Assembly (NCBI RefSeq): GCF_030397665.1
Contig: NZ_JAPUBT010000002.1
Span: 93,283 to 157,282 of the forward strand
Direction: 5' to 3'
Source: Janthinobacterium sp. SUN073
GTDB lineage: Bacteria; Pseudomonadota; Gammaproteobacteria; Burkholderiales; Burkholderiaceae_D
Length of the DNA: 64,000 nucleotides
Each line of letters opens with the position of its first letter. Within the stretch, counting starts at the first letter, position 1. The position numbers were made by a program, and so were the translations under genes. Of the stretch, positions 17,097-25,564 are shown one piece after another. Below the pieces are notes generated by a model. The model was not told where the DNA came from, made no database searches, and saw only the letters and a program-made list of their open reading frames with translations.

Positions 17097-17741
17097 ATGA
17101 AAAAAATACTGATAATAAGCCTGCTCGCTCTCATCTCCATATATGCTTTTAAGCAAATGATTTACAACCCGTATATATGGAAACAAACCATTAACAGCCC
17201 TGAGCATAAATTGCAAATTGGAAGTTTTATTTTCAACAAAAAAACAGGGATTAATGGTGGAAGCCAAAGCATTCAAACGGATTATTACATTTTCAAAGTA
17301 ATAGAGATCAATGGCGATCATGTTCGGCTTTCTGTTGTCAGGCAATTGTCGAAAAATAACACAATTTCACAATCCGACTTCTCGACCACAAAAGAGAATT
17401 TTGAATATTTAAAAAAACATATCAATGAAATTACAATTACAGGAATATTGACAAAAGACTTATTTACTGGAGATTATGAGCTATATACCGTGAATGATTA
17501 TTTGCTGAAGAAGTATCCTTCATTGGAAAAATCAAGGTATTACTTCGAAGATATCCCTGAAGATATGAAAAATTTGCCGTTGCCGACAGACAACAACAAA
17601 CTACAGGATTATTTTAGTATAATCTATTCCAAAAAAGAAATTATTGAAAATGGCAAGCTTGTTCCCTGGGTTTTAAATAATAGCAACAATCCCGTATTAG
17701 CCAAAAACTCATCAGAAAATATAGATTTGATACAAAATTAG
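17097..17741 (+). CDS. AT-rich orphan gene, membrane-anchored or secreted hypothetical protein
   Basis: 214 residues, Lys-, Ile-, Asn- and Tyr-rich, clearly unlike the GC-rich neighbours in base and codon use. The first 20 residues (MKKILIISLLALISIYAFK) form a signal anchor or signal peptide. The rest is soluble with no motif I recognise; a YYFEDIPEDMKNLPLP segment sits near residue 155. It lies 44 bp after a MITE-like element and shows no operon partner. Recent transfer is likely from composition. Function unknown. Confidence 0.75.
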   Translation: MKKILIISLLALISIYAFKQMIYNPYIWKQTINSPEHKLQIGSFIFNKKTGINGGSQSIQTDYYIFKVIEINGDHVRLSVVRQLSKNNTISQSDFSTTKENFEYLKKHINEITITGILTKDLFTGDYELYTVNDYLLKKYPSLEKSRYYFEDIPEDMKNLPLPTDNNKLQDYFSIIYSKKEIIENGKLVPWVLNNSNNPVLAKNSSENIDLIQN

Positions 17742-17833
17742 ATTTTTTGGCGCGCTTGATCAATTGTGCTTGCATGGCGCGTGAAGATACTCCATCTTGC
17801 CACAGTTAAATTTTCACAATCACCAAGGAATCG

Positions 17834-18880
17834 ATGTTCTTACGTAACTCCACAAGGCTTCTTGCCTTACTTGTTTTGATGATGGGCAGTGCCATTGCCG
17901 CAGACATAAAAAAGCCGATCCAGCACTATCTTTACTTTAATCACCGTGAACTGAACGGGGAAAACATCCGCTCGGATAAAGCGTTAAACGATCCCCGCTT
18001 CCGTGGCGCGCAAATCGTCTACACCTGGCGCAGCCTGGAACCGCAACAGGACCGGTATGATTTTGCGGCGATCCGCCACGACATCGCCTATCTCGATTCA
18101 ATCGGCAAAAAACTGTGGATACAACTGCAGGAAAAATCCTTCACGCCGCGCCATAATGTGCCGGCCTATTTGCTCAGCGATCCCCTGTATCAGGGCGGCA
18201 TCATCAAGCAAAGCATGCTCTCGGCGCCGGAGCGCGACCCGCACAAACCGGTGACGGATGATGAATACGGCTGGTCGCCAAAGATGTGGGAACAACCGGT
18301 GCGCGACCGCTACCAGCGCTTGATCCGGGCGCTGGGCCAGGAATTCGACGGGAAAATCGAGGGCATTAATTTCAGCGAAAGCTCGATCGACATCGGCGTC
18401 GAGGACAGTAAAGGAAATACGATTTTTCCCGATGATTTCAAACCGCAACAGTATGTCGATGCCATCAAGGAAAACATACGGGTGCTGGCCGGCGCCTTTC
18501 CTCACACCACCACCATGGTGTATTTGAATTTTTTGCCAGGCGAATGGCTGCCGTGGACCGACAAGGGCTATATGCGCAGCGTGTTTGCGCAAGCGCAAAC
18601 GCTGCAGATGGGCGTGGGCGGCCCCGACCTGATGCCGTATCGAAAAAGCCATATGGGCCAAAGCTACGGCTTCATCAAGGACTACCCGGCCGATCTGGTC
18701 AAAGGCATGGCCGTACAGGACGGCAATCTGCGCCAGATCAATCCCCGCACCGGGAAAAAAAACTCGGTCGAAGATTTGCTCAATTTTGCCCGCAATTACC
18801 TGGGCCTGGACTATATTTTCTGGGTGGAGGATGAACCTTACTTCAGCAATGAAGTGCTGAAAAAACTGCCGGCGCATTGA
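17834..18880 (+). CDS. Secreted glycoside-hydrolase-like (TIM-barrel) protein
   Basis: 348 residues with a signal peptide (LLALLVLMMGSAIAA, cleavage near residue 23). The body resembles (beta/alpha)8 glycoside hydrolases of the GH42/GH-like superfamily: QIVYTWRSLEPQQDRYDF early, then KLWIQLQEKSF, EGINFSES (candidate acid/base Glu near residue 181) and a late IFWVEDEPYF (candidate nucleophile Glu). The role would be cleaving a polysaccharide in the periplasm or outside. It is not in an operon: the next gene begins 113 bp on. Base composition is somewhat lower in GC than the flanks. Family placement is by motif style only. Confidence 0.7.
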   Translation: MFLRNSTRLLALLVLMMGSAIAADIKKPIQHYLYFNHRELNGENIRSDKALNDPRFRGAQIVYTWRSLEPQQDRYDFAAIRHDIAYLDSIGKKLWIQLQEKSFTPRHNVPAYLLSDPLYQGGIIKQSMLSAPERDPHKPVTDDEYGWSPKMWEQPVRDRYQRLIRALGQEFDGKIEGINFSESSIDIGVEDSKGNTIFPDDFKPQQYVDAIKENIRVLAGAFPHTTTMVYLNFLPGEWLPWTDKGYMRSVFAQAQTLQMGVGGPDLMPYRKSHMGQSYGFIKDYPADLVKGMAVQDGNLRQINPRTGKKNSVEDLLNFARNYLGLDYIFWVEDEPYFSNEVLKKLPAH

Positions 18881-18993
18881 GACCGACTCACCCATGGCGC
18901 GCCAGCGTGGCGCCATGCGCCCTGCCACACTGTCATGGTGGCGTCATATCCCCGCGTTACAGTCGCGTCCTTTGAATCTTTCCGAGGGCGGTA

Positions 18994-21090
18994 ATGAAAA
19001 CAAATTGGGTCATGCTGGCAGCGCTGGCAAGTGTGGGCTTGGTCGGCTGCAACGGCGGTTCGACGACGGCGCAGGTCATTCCCGAAGGCACGACGGTCAC
19101 GGTGGCCTTGCTGGAAACCACCGATATCCACTCGAACGTCTTGAGTTACAACTATTACGCGCTGGCCGAAGACACCAGCCTGGGCCTGGAGCGCACGTCG
19201 ACCCTGATCCAGGCGGCGCGCACGGAAAATCCGAACAATGTGCTGCTCGACGATGGCGACGTCATCCAGGGCACCCTGCTGGCCGACTTGCAAGCCGTGG
19301 CCGCGCCCGTTCCTTGCAGCGGCACGCTGGCCGTGCACAAGGCCATGAACGCGCTGAAATACGATGCGGGCGGCATGGGCAACCACGAATTCAATTATGG
19401 CTTGCCCTACCTGAGCCAGATCACCAACACGGATTTCGGCATACCCGGCGTGGCCAAGCCGACGGGTACTTGCGGCGCGCCCGCCTTCCCTTCCGTGCTG
19501 AGCAATGTCGTCGGCGTGCCCAGCGGCAAGCCCATCTTCCAGCCCTACACCCTGCTGCCCCGCGATTTCGCCGCCACGGCGCCCGATGGCAGCAAGCTGA
19601 GCGTGAAGATCAATGTGGGCGTGCTGAGCTTTGTGCCGCCGCAAATCCTCGAATGGGATCAAAAAGTGCTCGCTGGCAAGGTCAGCGTGACGGGCGTGCA
19701 GGAAGCGGCCAGGCAATATGTGCCGGAATTGCGCAACAAGGGCGCCGACCTCGTCGTGGCCCTGTCGCATGGCGGCCTGGACACGAGCGCCTACAGCCCG
19801 AAGATGGAAAACGGCAGCTATCACTTGACCAGCACGGGCATCGATGCCCTGATGATCGGCCATTCGCACTTGATCTTCCCGAAAGGCAAGGAAGAAGGCG
19901 CAGCCGCGCTGGACGCCTCGTTTGCCGCCTTCCCCGCCAGCGCGAAGATCGACGCCGTCAATGGTTTCGTGAACGGCGTGCCCACCGTCATGGCGCAAAG
20001 CTGGGGCCGCCGTTTGGGCATCATCAAGCTGACTTTGGCGTACCAAGGCGGTAAATGGGTGGTGCAGCCGGCCAAGACGACGGTGGAATCGCGCGGCTTC
20101 AAGTATACGGATGGCAAGACTCTGGTGAAAGCCGACCCTGCCATCGCGCCGCTGGTGGCCACCGAACACGCTGCCACCATCGCCTATGCCAAGCAGCCGC
20201 TGGGCATCAGCACGGATTTCGAAATGTCCGCCTACTTCGCGCTGGTGGGCGACGTCAGCGCCATCCAGCTGGTGAACCAGGCACAGCTCGACTACGTGAA
20301 GAATTTCATCGCCACCAGCACGGATGCGACCTTGTCCAGCTACAAGAACATCCCCGTCATCTCGTGCAGCGCGCCATTCAAGGCTGGCCGCAACGGGCCA
20401 TCCGATTTTACGGACGTGGCCGCAGGTGCGACGCCGGCCGCGCCAATCGGCTTGCAGGTGCGCAATCCGGGCGACTTGTATTTATATAGCAACAACAACT
20501 TGCAAGCCGTGAAAATCAAGGGCGCGGACTTGAAGGCGTGGCTGGAAACGTCGGCCAAGCAATTTGGCCAGATCGACCCAAGCGCCACGGCCGAACAGGA
20601 CCTGGTACCGTCGTATGGCACGATTTACAACTACGACGTGTTCTATGCGGAAAACAATGCGCTCACGTACCAGATCGACGTGACGAAAAAGCCGGGCAGC
20701 CGCATCGTCAACCTCACCTACAAGGGCGCAGCCGTGGCCGATGGTGATGATTTCATCGTCGCCACCAACGATTACCGCGCCGGTGGCGGCGGTGCCGTAC
20801 CGGGCATCGATGGCAGCAAGACCATCATCAAGTCGCCCGATGCGAACCAGGCCGTGGTCAGCAATTATCTGGCGTCGCTGAGCACCAAGGGTGGCAAGGT
20901 GACCCTGGCAAGCAATGGCAGCGCGCGCAGCTGGAGCTTCGTCAAGACGGCCACGGCCGGTCCCGTGATCCTGCGCTCGGCACCCGGTCACCTGGCGCTG
21001 GCGCAAGGCAGCGGCATCGCCAACGTGGCGGCCGAAGGCGGGCTCGACGCCAGCGGTTTCGCCAAGTACCGCATCGACCTGAGCAAATAA
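18994..21090 (+). CDS. 5'-nucleotidase / cyclic-nucleotide phosphodiesterase lipoprotein
   Basis: 698 residues. Lipoprotein signal with lipobox near residue 20 (VGLVGCNGG). The N-terminal calcineurin-like metallophosphatase domain has its metal motifs in order: TTDIHSN, LDDGDVIQG, GNHEFNYG, ALSHGGLD and GHSHLIFP. The C-terminal 5'-nucleotidase domain follows from about residue 390. Such CpdB/UshA-like enzymes release phosphate and nucleosides from extracellular nucleotides or 2',3'-cyclic nucleotides in the periplasm. A good intrinsic terminator follows, so it is probably monocistronic. The exact substrate is not resolved. Confidence 0.92.
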   Translation: MKTNWVMLAALASVGLVGCNGGSTTAQVIPEGTTVTVALLETTDIHSNVLSYNYYALAEDTSLGLERTSTLIQAARTENPNNVLLDDGDVIQGTLLADLQAVAAPVPCSGTLAVHKAMNALKYDAGGMGNHEFNYGLPYLSQITNTDFGIPGVAKPTGTCGAPAFPSVLSNVVGVPSGKPIFQPYTLLPRDFAATAPDGSKLSVKINVGVLSFVPPQILEWDQKVLAGKVSVTGVQEAARQYVPELRNKGADLVVALSHGGLDTSAYSPKMENGSYHLTSTGIDALMIGHSHLIFPKGKEEGAAALDASFAAFPASAKIDAVNGFVNGVPTVMAQSWGRRLGIIKLTLAYQGGKWVVQPAKTTVESRGFKYTDGKTLVKADPAIAPLVATEHAATIAYAKQPLGISTDFEMSAYFALVGDVSAIQLVNQAQLDYVKNFIATSTDATLSSYKNIPVISCSAPFKAGRNGPSDFTDVAAGATPAAPIGLQVRNPGDLYLYSNNNLQAVKIKGADLKAWLETSAKQFGQIDPSATAEQDLVPSYGTIYNYDVFYAENNALTYQIDVTKKPGSRIVNLTYKGAAVADGDDFIVATNDYRAGGGGAVPGIDGSKTIIKSPDANQAVVSNYLASLSTKGGKVTLASNGSARSWSFVKTATAGPVILRSAPGHLALAQGSGIANVAAEGGLDASGFAKYRIDLSK

Positions 21091-21098
21091 GGTCCAGG

Positions 21099-21129
21099 GG
21101 CCGGCACAAAGGATGTGCTGGCCTGTTTT
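21099..21129 (+). terminator. Intrinsic terminator after the nucleotidase gene
   Basis: A 10-bp stem (21099-21108 with 21114-21123, one G.T pair), a 5-nt AAGGA loop, and TGTTTT directly after. It begins 8 nt after the stop codon and lies before the Sel1 lipoprotein start. Confidence 0.75.
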
Positions 21130-21145
21130 GATGAAAGGTGTCCAG

Positions 21146-21838
21146 ATGAAACACGCACTCTCCCTCCCCTCCGTCGTGCTGGCCGTCGTGCTGGCCGCCT
21201 GCCAGGCATCGCCGCCACCTACGCCGGCGGAAATCGAAGCCGTCGCCATGCACGCGCGCCAGGCGGGCGATCAGCAGGCCGAGCGCAAGGTCCGCAGCTG
21301 GGCCGGCAAGGACATGCCCGTCGCCGAGCGCGAACTGGCGCTGATTTACCAGGCCCGTCCCGAGCGCCGCGCCGAAGCGCTGAGTCTGTTTGAGCAGGCG
21401 GCCCGTGCCGGCGATACGGAAGCGGCCTTCGAACTGGGGCAAATGCGGCGCGCGGCCACGCCCGGCCAGGCCTGGCTGTGGTACCGGCAAGCGGCGCATC
21501 AAGGCCATGCCAAGGCGGCCTTGATGCTCGGCCTGCTGGCAGCCAACGGCGAAGGCGTGCCGCAAGACCCCGTGATAGCGGCACGCTGGCTGGAAAAATC
21601 GAGCGAACTGGGCAATCCACATGCCATGTTCCTGCTGTACAACGCCTACCGCGAAGGCCGCGGCGTGCCGCGCGACCTGGCCAAGGGCCATGCACTGCTG
21701 GAAGAAGCGGCCCACCATGAGTACCCGCCCGCCATCCAGGAACTGGCCATGACGGTGCAGGCGGACGACGCCCTGCGCGCAGGCCACCTGATGAAGGAAG
21801 CGACGGAACACCGGCACAATAACTGGAACAAGTTTTAA
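21146..21838 (+). CDS. Sel1-repeat lipoprotein
   Basis: 230 residues from the ATG at 21146 (MKHALSLP); the frame extends upstream to 21113 but that would precede the signal. The lipobox is VLAACQ. The mature part contains about three to four Sel1-like repeats (AALMLGLLAANGEGVPQDPVIAARWLEKSSELGNP and the following YREGRGVPRDLAKGHALLEEAAHH carry the A-x-LG-x-G-V pattern). Sel1 proteins are scaffolds for protein contacts. The reading frame overlaps the end of the previous gene's terminator hairpin by none, so its own promoter or read-through is needed. Partner unknown. Confidence 0.88.
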   Translation: MKHALSLPSVVLAVVLAACQASPPPTPAEIEAVAMHARQAGDQQAERKVRSWAGKDMPVAERELALIYQARPERRAEALSLFEQAARAGDTEAAFELGQMRRAATPGQAWLWYRQAAHQGHAKAALMLGLLAANGEGVPQDPVIAARWLEKSSELGNPHAMFLLYNAYREGRGVPRDLAKGHALLEEAAHHEYPPAIQELAMTVQADDALRAGHLMKEATEHRHNNWNKF

Positions 21839-22102
21839 GCCAAGGCGCTAGCGCGCCAGAAAATCACGTTACGCTTTGCGCTGGGTCAATCGTGTTGGAC
21901 TGGACCTTGCCGAGAGGCTATGATGGTCTAGCTGCTTCCGTGGAGGCGGCGGGCTGTTGCCAGCCTCGAAATTGCACGCTGAATTTGCTTTTTAGAAATT
22001 TGTTACTCTGGACCCGCCAAGGTGAGCGTCGTACTGCTCAGCCCAGCCAGTGTTTGGGTAGGCCCTGGCTCGTCCGTTGACCTCCCTATAAGAAAGAGTC
22101 CA

Positions 22103-23539
22103 ATGAAAAAGCTGACCACCGCCTTTGGCGCACCTGTCGTCGACAACCAGAACATCCAGACGGCCGGCCCCCGTGGCCCTGCCCTGCTGCAAGATGTGTG
22201 GTTCCTGGAAAAGCTGGCCCACTTCGACCGCGAAGTCATCCCCGAGCGCCGCATGCATGCCAAGGGTTCCGGCGCGCACGGCACGTTTACCGTCACGCAC
22301 GACCTCACGCGCTATACGCGGGCAAAAATCTTTGGCGCCGTGGGCAAGCAAACCCCCATGTTTGCGCGCTTTTCCACGGTGGCCGGCGAACGGGGCGCGG
22401 CGGACGCGGAACGCGATATCCGTGGCTTCGCCCTGAAGTTCTACACGGAAGAAGGCAACTGGGATTTGGTCGGCAACAACACGCCCGTGTTCTTCATGCG
22501 CGACCCGCTGAAATTCCCCGATTTGAACCACGCCATCAAGCGCGACCCGCGCACGGGTTTACGCAGCGCCAACAGTAACTGGGACTTCTGGACTTCGCTG
22601 CCGGAAGCGCTGCATCAGGTGACGGTGGTGATGAGCGACCGGGGCTTGCCGCGCAGCTTCCGCCACATGCACGGCTTCGGCAGCCATACCTTCAGCTTCC
22701 TGAATGCGCAAAACGAGCGTTTCTGGGTCAAGTTCACCTTCAAAACCCAGCAAGGGATACAAAACCTGACGGACGCCGAAGCCGAGGCGCTGGTGGGCAA
22801 GGACCGCGAAAGCTCGCACCGCGACCTGTACGAGAGCATCGAAAACAAGGACTTCCCCCGCTGGACGCTGTACGTGCAGATCATGCCGGAAAAAGAGGCA
22901 GGCACGTATCACCTGAACCCCTTCGACCTGTCGAAAGTGTGGCCGCACGGCGATTATCCGTTGATCGAGGTGGGCGTGCTGGAACTGAACCGCAATGCCG
23001 ACAACCACTTTGCCGAAGTGGAACAGGCCGCCTTCAACCCGGCCAACGTGGTGCCCGGCATCAGTTTTTCGCCGGACAAGATGCTGCAAGGCCGCTTGTT
23101 TTCGTATGGTGACGCGCAGCGCTACCGTCTCGGTGTCAACCACAGCCATATTCCCGTCAACGCGCCGAAGTGCCCGTTCCACAGCTATCACCGCGACGGC
23201 CAGATGCGCGTCGACGGCAACCAGGGCGGCACCCTGGGTTATGAACCGAACAGCGAACAGGAATGGGCCGAGCAGCCCGACTTCCGCGAACCGCCGCTGA
23301 GTATCGAAGGCGCGGCCGATCACTGGAACCACAGGGTCGACGAGGATTACTATTCGCAGCCACGGGCCCTGTTCCGCCTGATGACCGCGGCACAGCAGCA
23401 AGCCTTGTTCGACAACACGGCGCGCGCCATCTCGGGCGCCTCGGAGCAAGTCAAGCAACGCCACATCGGCAACTGCACCCTGTGCGACCCCGCGTATGGT
23501 GCGGGTGTGGCCGAAGCGATAGCCCGCCTGAGCAAATAG
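22103..23539 (+). CDS. katA: Haem catalase, small-subunit (clade 3) type
   Basis: 478 residues from the ATG at 22103 ([12 protein letters not shown]), behind AAGAAAGAG; the frame reaches back to 22022 without support. Catalytic His is in [13 protein letters not shown], the NADPH/haem region [11 protein letters not shown], and the proximal Tyr in [19 protein letters not shown]. Size fits a small-subunit monofunctional catalase, which turns hydrogen peroxide into water and oxygen in the cytoplasm. The 264-bp gap upstream holds no gene and should carry its promoter; I did not find a convincing OxyR site. An intrinsic terminator follows 25 nt after the stop. Confidence 0.95.
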   Translation: MKKLTTAFGAPVVDNQNIQTAGPRGPALLQDVWFLEKLAHFDREVIPERRMHAKGSGAHGTFTVTHDLTRYTRAKIFGAVGKQTPMFARFSTVAGERGAADAERDIRGFALKFYTEEGNWDLVGNNTPVFFMRDPLKFPDLNHAIKRDPRTGLRSANSNWDFWTSLPEALHQVTVVMSDRGLPRSFRHMHGFGSHTFSFLNAQNERFWVKFTFKTQQGIQNLTDAEAEALVGKDRESSHRDLYESIENKDFPRWTLYVQIMPEKEAGTYHLNPFDLSKVWPHGDYPLIEVGVLELNRNADNHFAEVEQAAFNPANVVPGISFSPDKMLQGRLFSYGDAQRYRLGVNHSHIPVNAPKCPFHSYHRDGQMRVDGNQGGTLGYEPNSEQEWAEQPDFREPPLSIEGAADHWNHRVDEDYYSQPRALFRLMTAAQQQALFDNTARAISGASEQVKQRHIGNCTLCDPAYGAGVAEAIARLSK

Positions 23540-23564
23540 GCTCAACGCAAGCATGGCAAGGAAG

Positions 23565-23585
23565 GCCCGCAAGCGGGCTTTTCTT
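23565..23585. terminator. Intrinsic terminator between catalase and the small domain gene
   Basis: A perfect 6-bp GCCCGC/GCGGGC stem with a 2-nt AA loop, followed on the plus strand by TTTTCTTTCC. On the minus strand it is followed by TTCCTT, so it may end both converging transcripts. Confidence 0.7.
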
Positions 23586-23609
23586 TCCTTCCATATACGC
23601 CGCCACGCC

Positions 23610-23945
23610 CTACCAGCGCTGGATATCGATCTGACCCGTGATGCTCGTTTCCACCGGATAACCGTCGACCTGCGACGGCACGCGCCGCTTGACGGACGCA
23701 TCGCGCAAATACACGACGAGGGCTTCGCCGCCGATGGCAGTCTGCCCCAGGCTGACGCCTTCGACGCCATCTATCGCCATCAGGGCCCGCTCGTTGCGCC
23801 GCTTTGCCGCTTCCAGCCGGCCGGGCGGCGGTGCGGCATGCGCGAAGCCCGCCACCGCGTGGCTACTCGCCTCGTCAGGTACATACGGCATGGCCGCATC
23901 CTCGAAGACGGCGTAAGGCGCTGTTACAAATTTGCTGTTTGACAT
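23610..23945 (-). CDS. Small protein with Nal1-peptidase-type N-terminal domain
   Basis: 111 residues from the ATG ending at 23945, with a strong AGGAGG ribosome site 8 nt upstream. The middle (ALMAIDGVEGVSLGQTAIGGEALVVYLRD...) follows the pattern V-x-GV-x-x-G then VVYLRD, RVPSQVDGYPVET and a closing TGQID, the small domain seen in front of Nal1-like serine peptidases. There is no peptidase core here. The next gene upstream encodes such a peptidase, so this could be a stand-alone pro-domain or inhibitor partner. That role is inference. Confidence 0.75.
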   Translation of the reverse strand: MSNSKFVTAPYAVFEDAAMPYVPDEASSHAVAGFAHAAPPPGRLEAAKRRNERALMAIDGVEGVSLGQTAIGGEALVVYLRDASVKRRVPSQVDGYPVETSITGQIDIQRW

Positions 23946-24115
23946 GACACATCCTCCTGATGCTGCCCATGGCACGCGTGGAACACGGAGGCACGGCAGC
24001 GCCTCTTGCCCGCCAGGCCATGCATGGCAGCGACGCCTGACCCTATCATCATCGTGCAAAAGGTGGCGCAGTGCAAGGAAGCATCACGCCGGCGCGCCGT
24101 TTTCTGTGACCCTGC

Positions 24116-25297
24116 TCAAGTGTACAAATTGATGTCGAGCGCCACCACCACCCTGCGCATCTGGTTGGCAAACGTGATATTGCCGCCGCCGGCAAACAGC
24201 AGACCGACGGGATTGCGCTGCTGGTTCCAGGTCCAGATGGACGAGCCGGAGTCGCCGCCCGCGCTGAATGCCCCGCTGACGCCCGTAATGGCGATCTGGT
24301 CCTGGAACAGTGCGATCCTGCCGCCGCCATAATTGACGTTGATGGTGGCGCCCAGGCCCGTGATGCGGCCCTGCGTCAATTGCGTCGTGCGTCCGGATTT
24401 GCCGACCAGCATGCCCAGCGCGGGCGCTGCCAGCGCGTTGCTGATGCGAAAATAGGCCGGCACGCCACCGCTCAGGTAGACCAGTTCGCGACGCACGCGG
24501 TCTGGCCAGGCCCAGCCGGTGGCGCAATCGACAAAATTGACGCCGCCACTGAAATTGATGGGCACGAAGCGTTCGAGCACGGCCACCTGGTCTTGCGGGC
24601 AGCGCCCGCCATCGATGGGGCCCGGCTGCACGATGCAGTCGTTGAACGCGCCGCCGTTGGAATTGGCCAGCACGTGATTATTGCTCAGAATCATCAAACG
24701 GCTGTTGCGCGGCGCGCTGCGCCCCACGGCCAGGCAGCCGATGGTGCCGGCAGTGATGCGGAAATGCCCGACCGACACGCCGCCCGGCGCCGGACGCAAG
24801 CGGAAACGGTGCGGTTGCGCGTCGATCACGCCCGTGACGACAATATTCACGGGCACCCTGTCGCTGGCCACGGCGCGCACGCCCATGGCCCCCACGATGG
24901 CGGCCTTGGCGCGGTCGACGGAAGTGGGTTCGGCCACGTACAGGGTCAGGGCCGGCAAGCCCGGCTCGCCGGACGAACTGTCGCTGGCGCCCTCGCCCAG
25001 GCCGATGGACACACCCTGGATATTGCCGCCGTCGCTGAAGGCGTCGGCGGCGCGCACGCCGCCCGCATGGGAAATGGACTGGCGCATGCCGTCTTCGATG
25101 CTGCGCTTGATTTCCAGCAATTCCATGCTGACGCCGCTCAAGGCGTCGGGCACCTCCGAGACGGATGCGCTCTCGATCGTATTGTCGTCTGCGCCGGGGG
25201 CGGAGAATTGGCCGATGGCCTCTTCATCGTCCGCGCTTTGTCCCTGGCCGCTGCTGCCGGGTGGGGCGCTGAAACCGCTATCATTGCCGATCATCAT
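24116..25297 (-). CDS. Trypsin-like (Nal1-type) serine peptidase
   Basis: 393 residues, no signal peptide. Residues 1-60 are low-complexity and acidic. Residues 90-165 carry the small pre-domain (SIGLGEGASDS, VDRAKAAIVGAMGVRAV, then RVPVNIVVTGVIDA). The peptidase core shows His208 (LSNNHVLANSN), Asp257 (NFVDCATGWA) and Ser350 (GGDSGSSIW), a complete chymotrypsin-fold triad in Nal1-like order. It precedes the small domain protein on the same strand by 170 bp, and is divergent from prkA across about 270 bp. Location may be cytoplasmic or exported by an unusual route. Substrate unknown. Confidence 0.87.
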   Translation of the reverse strand: MMIGNDSGFSAPPGSSGQGQSADDEEAIGQFSAPGADDNTIESASVSEVPDALSGVSMELLEIKRSIEDGMRQSISHAGGVRAADAFSDGGNIQGVSIGLGEGASDSSSGEPGLPALTLYVAEPTSVDRAKAAIVGAMGVRAVASDRVPVNIVVTGVIDAQPHRFRLRPAPGGVSVGHFRITAGTIGCLAVGRSAPRNSRLMILSNNHVLANSNGGAFNDCIVQPGPIDGGRCPQDQVAVLERFVPINFSGGVNFVDCATGWAWPDRVRRELVYLSGGVPAYFRISNALAAPALGMLVGKSGRTTQLTQGRITGLGATINVNYGGGRIALFQDQIAITGVSGAFSAGGDSGSSIWTWNQQRNPVGLLFAGGGNITFANQMRRVVVALDINLYT

Positions 25298-25564
25298 GTT
25301 CTCCTCGTGGGGTGCTCCGGATATCCAGTGTGGACGGGCCGCGCCGGCCGGTATTGATCTGGATTGAATTGCGCAGGCGCGTGACCGCCCTGCGCCAACG
25401 GGGCCAAGCGGGCAAAAATAGTTCCCTCGTCAAGGTTGAGCGAGATCAGGCGTGCGGGCAGAGGTGCCGCCGTATACTGGGCCGACAGGCTGGAACCGGG
25501 CCTGCTCCACGGCAGCAAGGTTAGCAACAACAGCAATGCCAGCAACGGCATGGATGGGGAAACA

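Noticed and set aside
18894..18916. Palindrome ATGGCGC...GCGCCAT after the glycoside-hydrolase-like gene
   Set aside because: No T run and common restriction-site-like content; no evidence for termination or protein binding.
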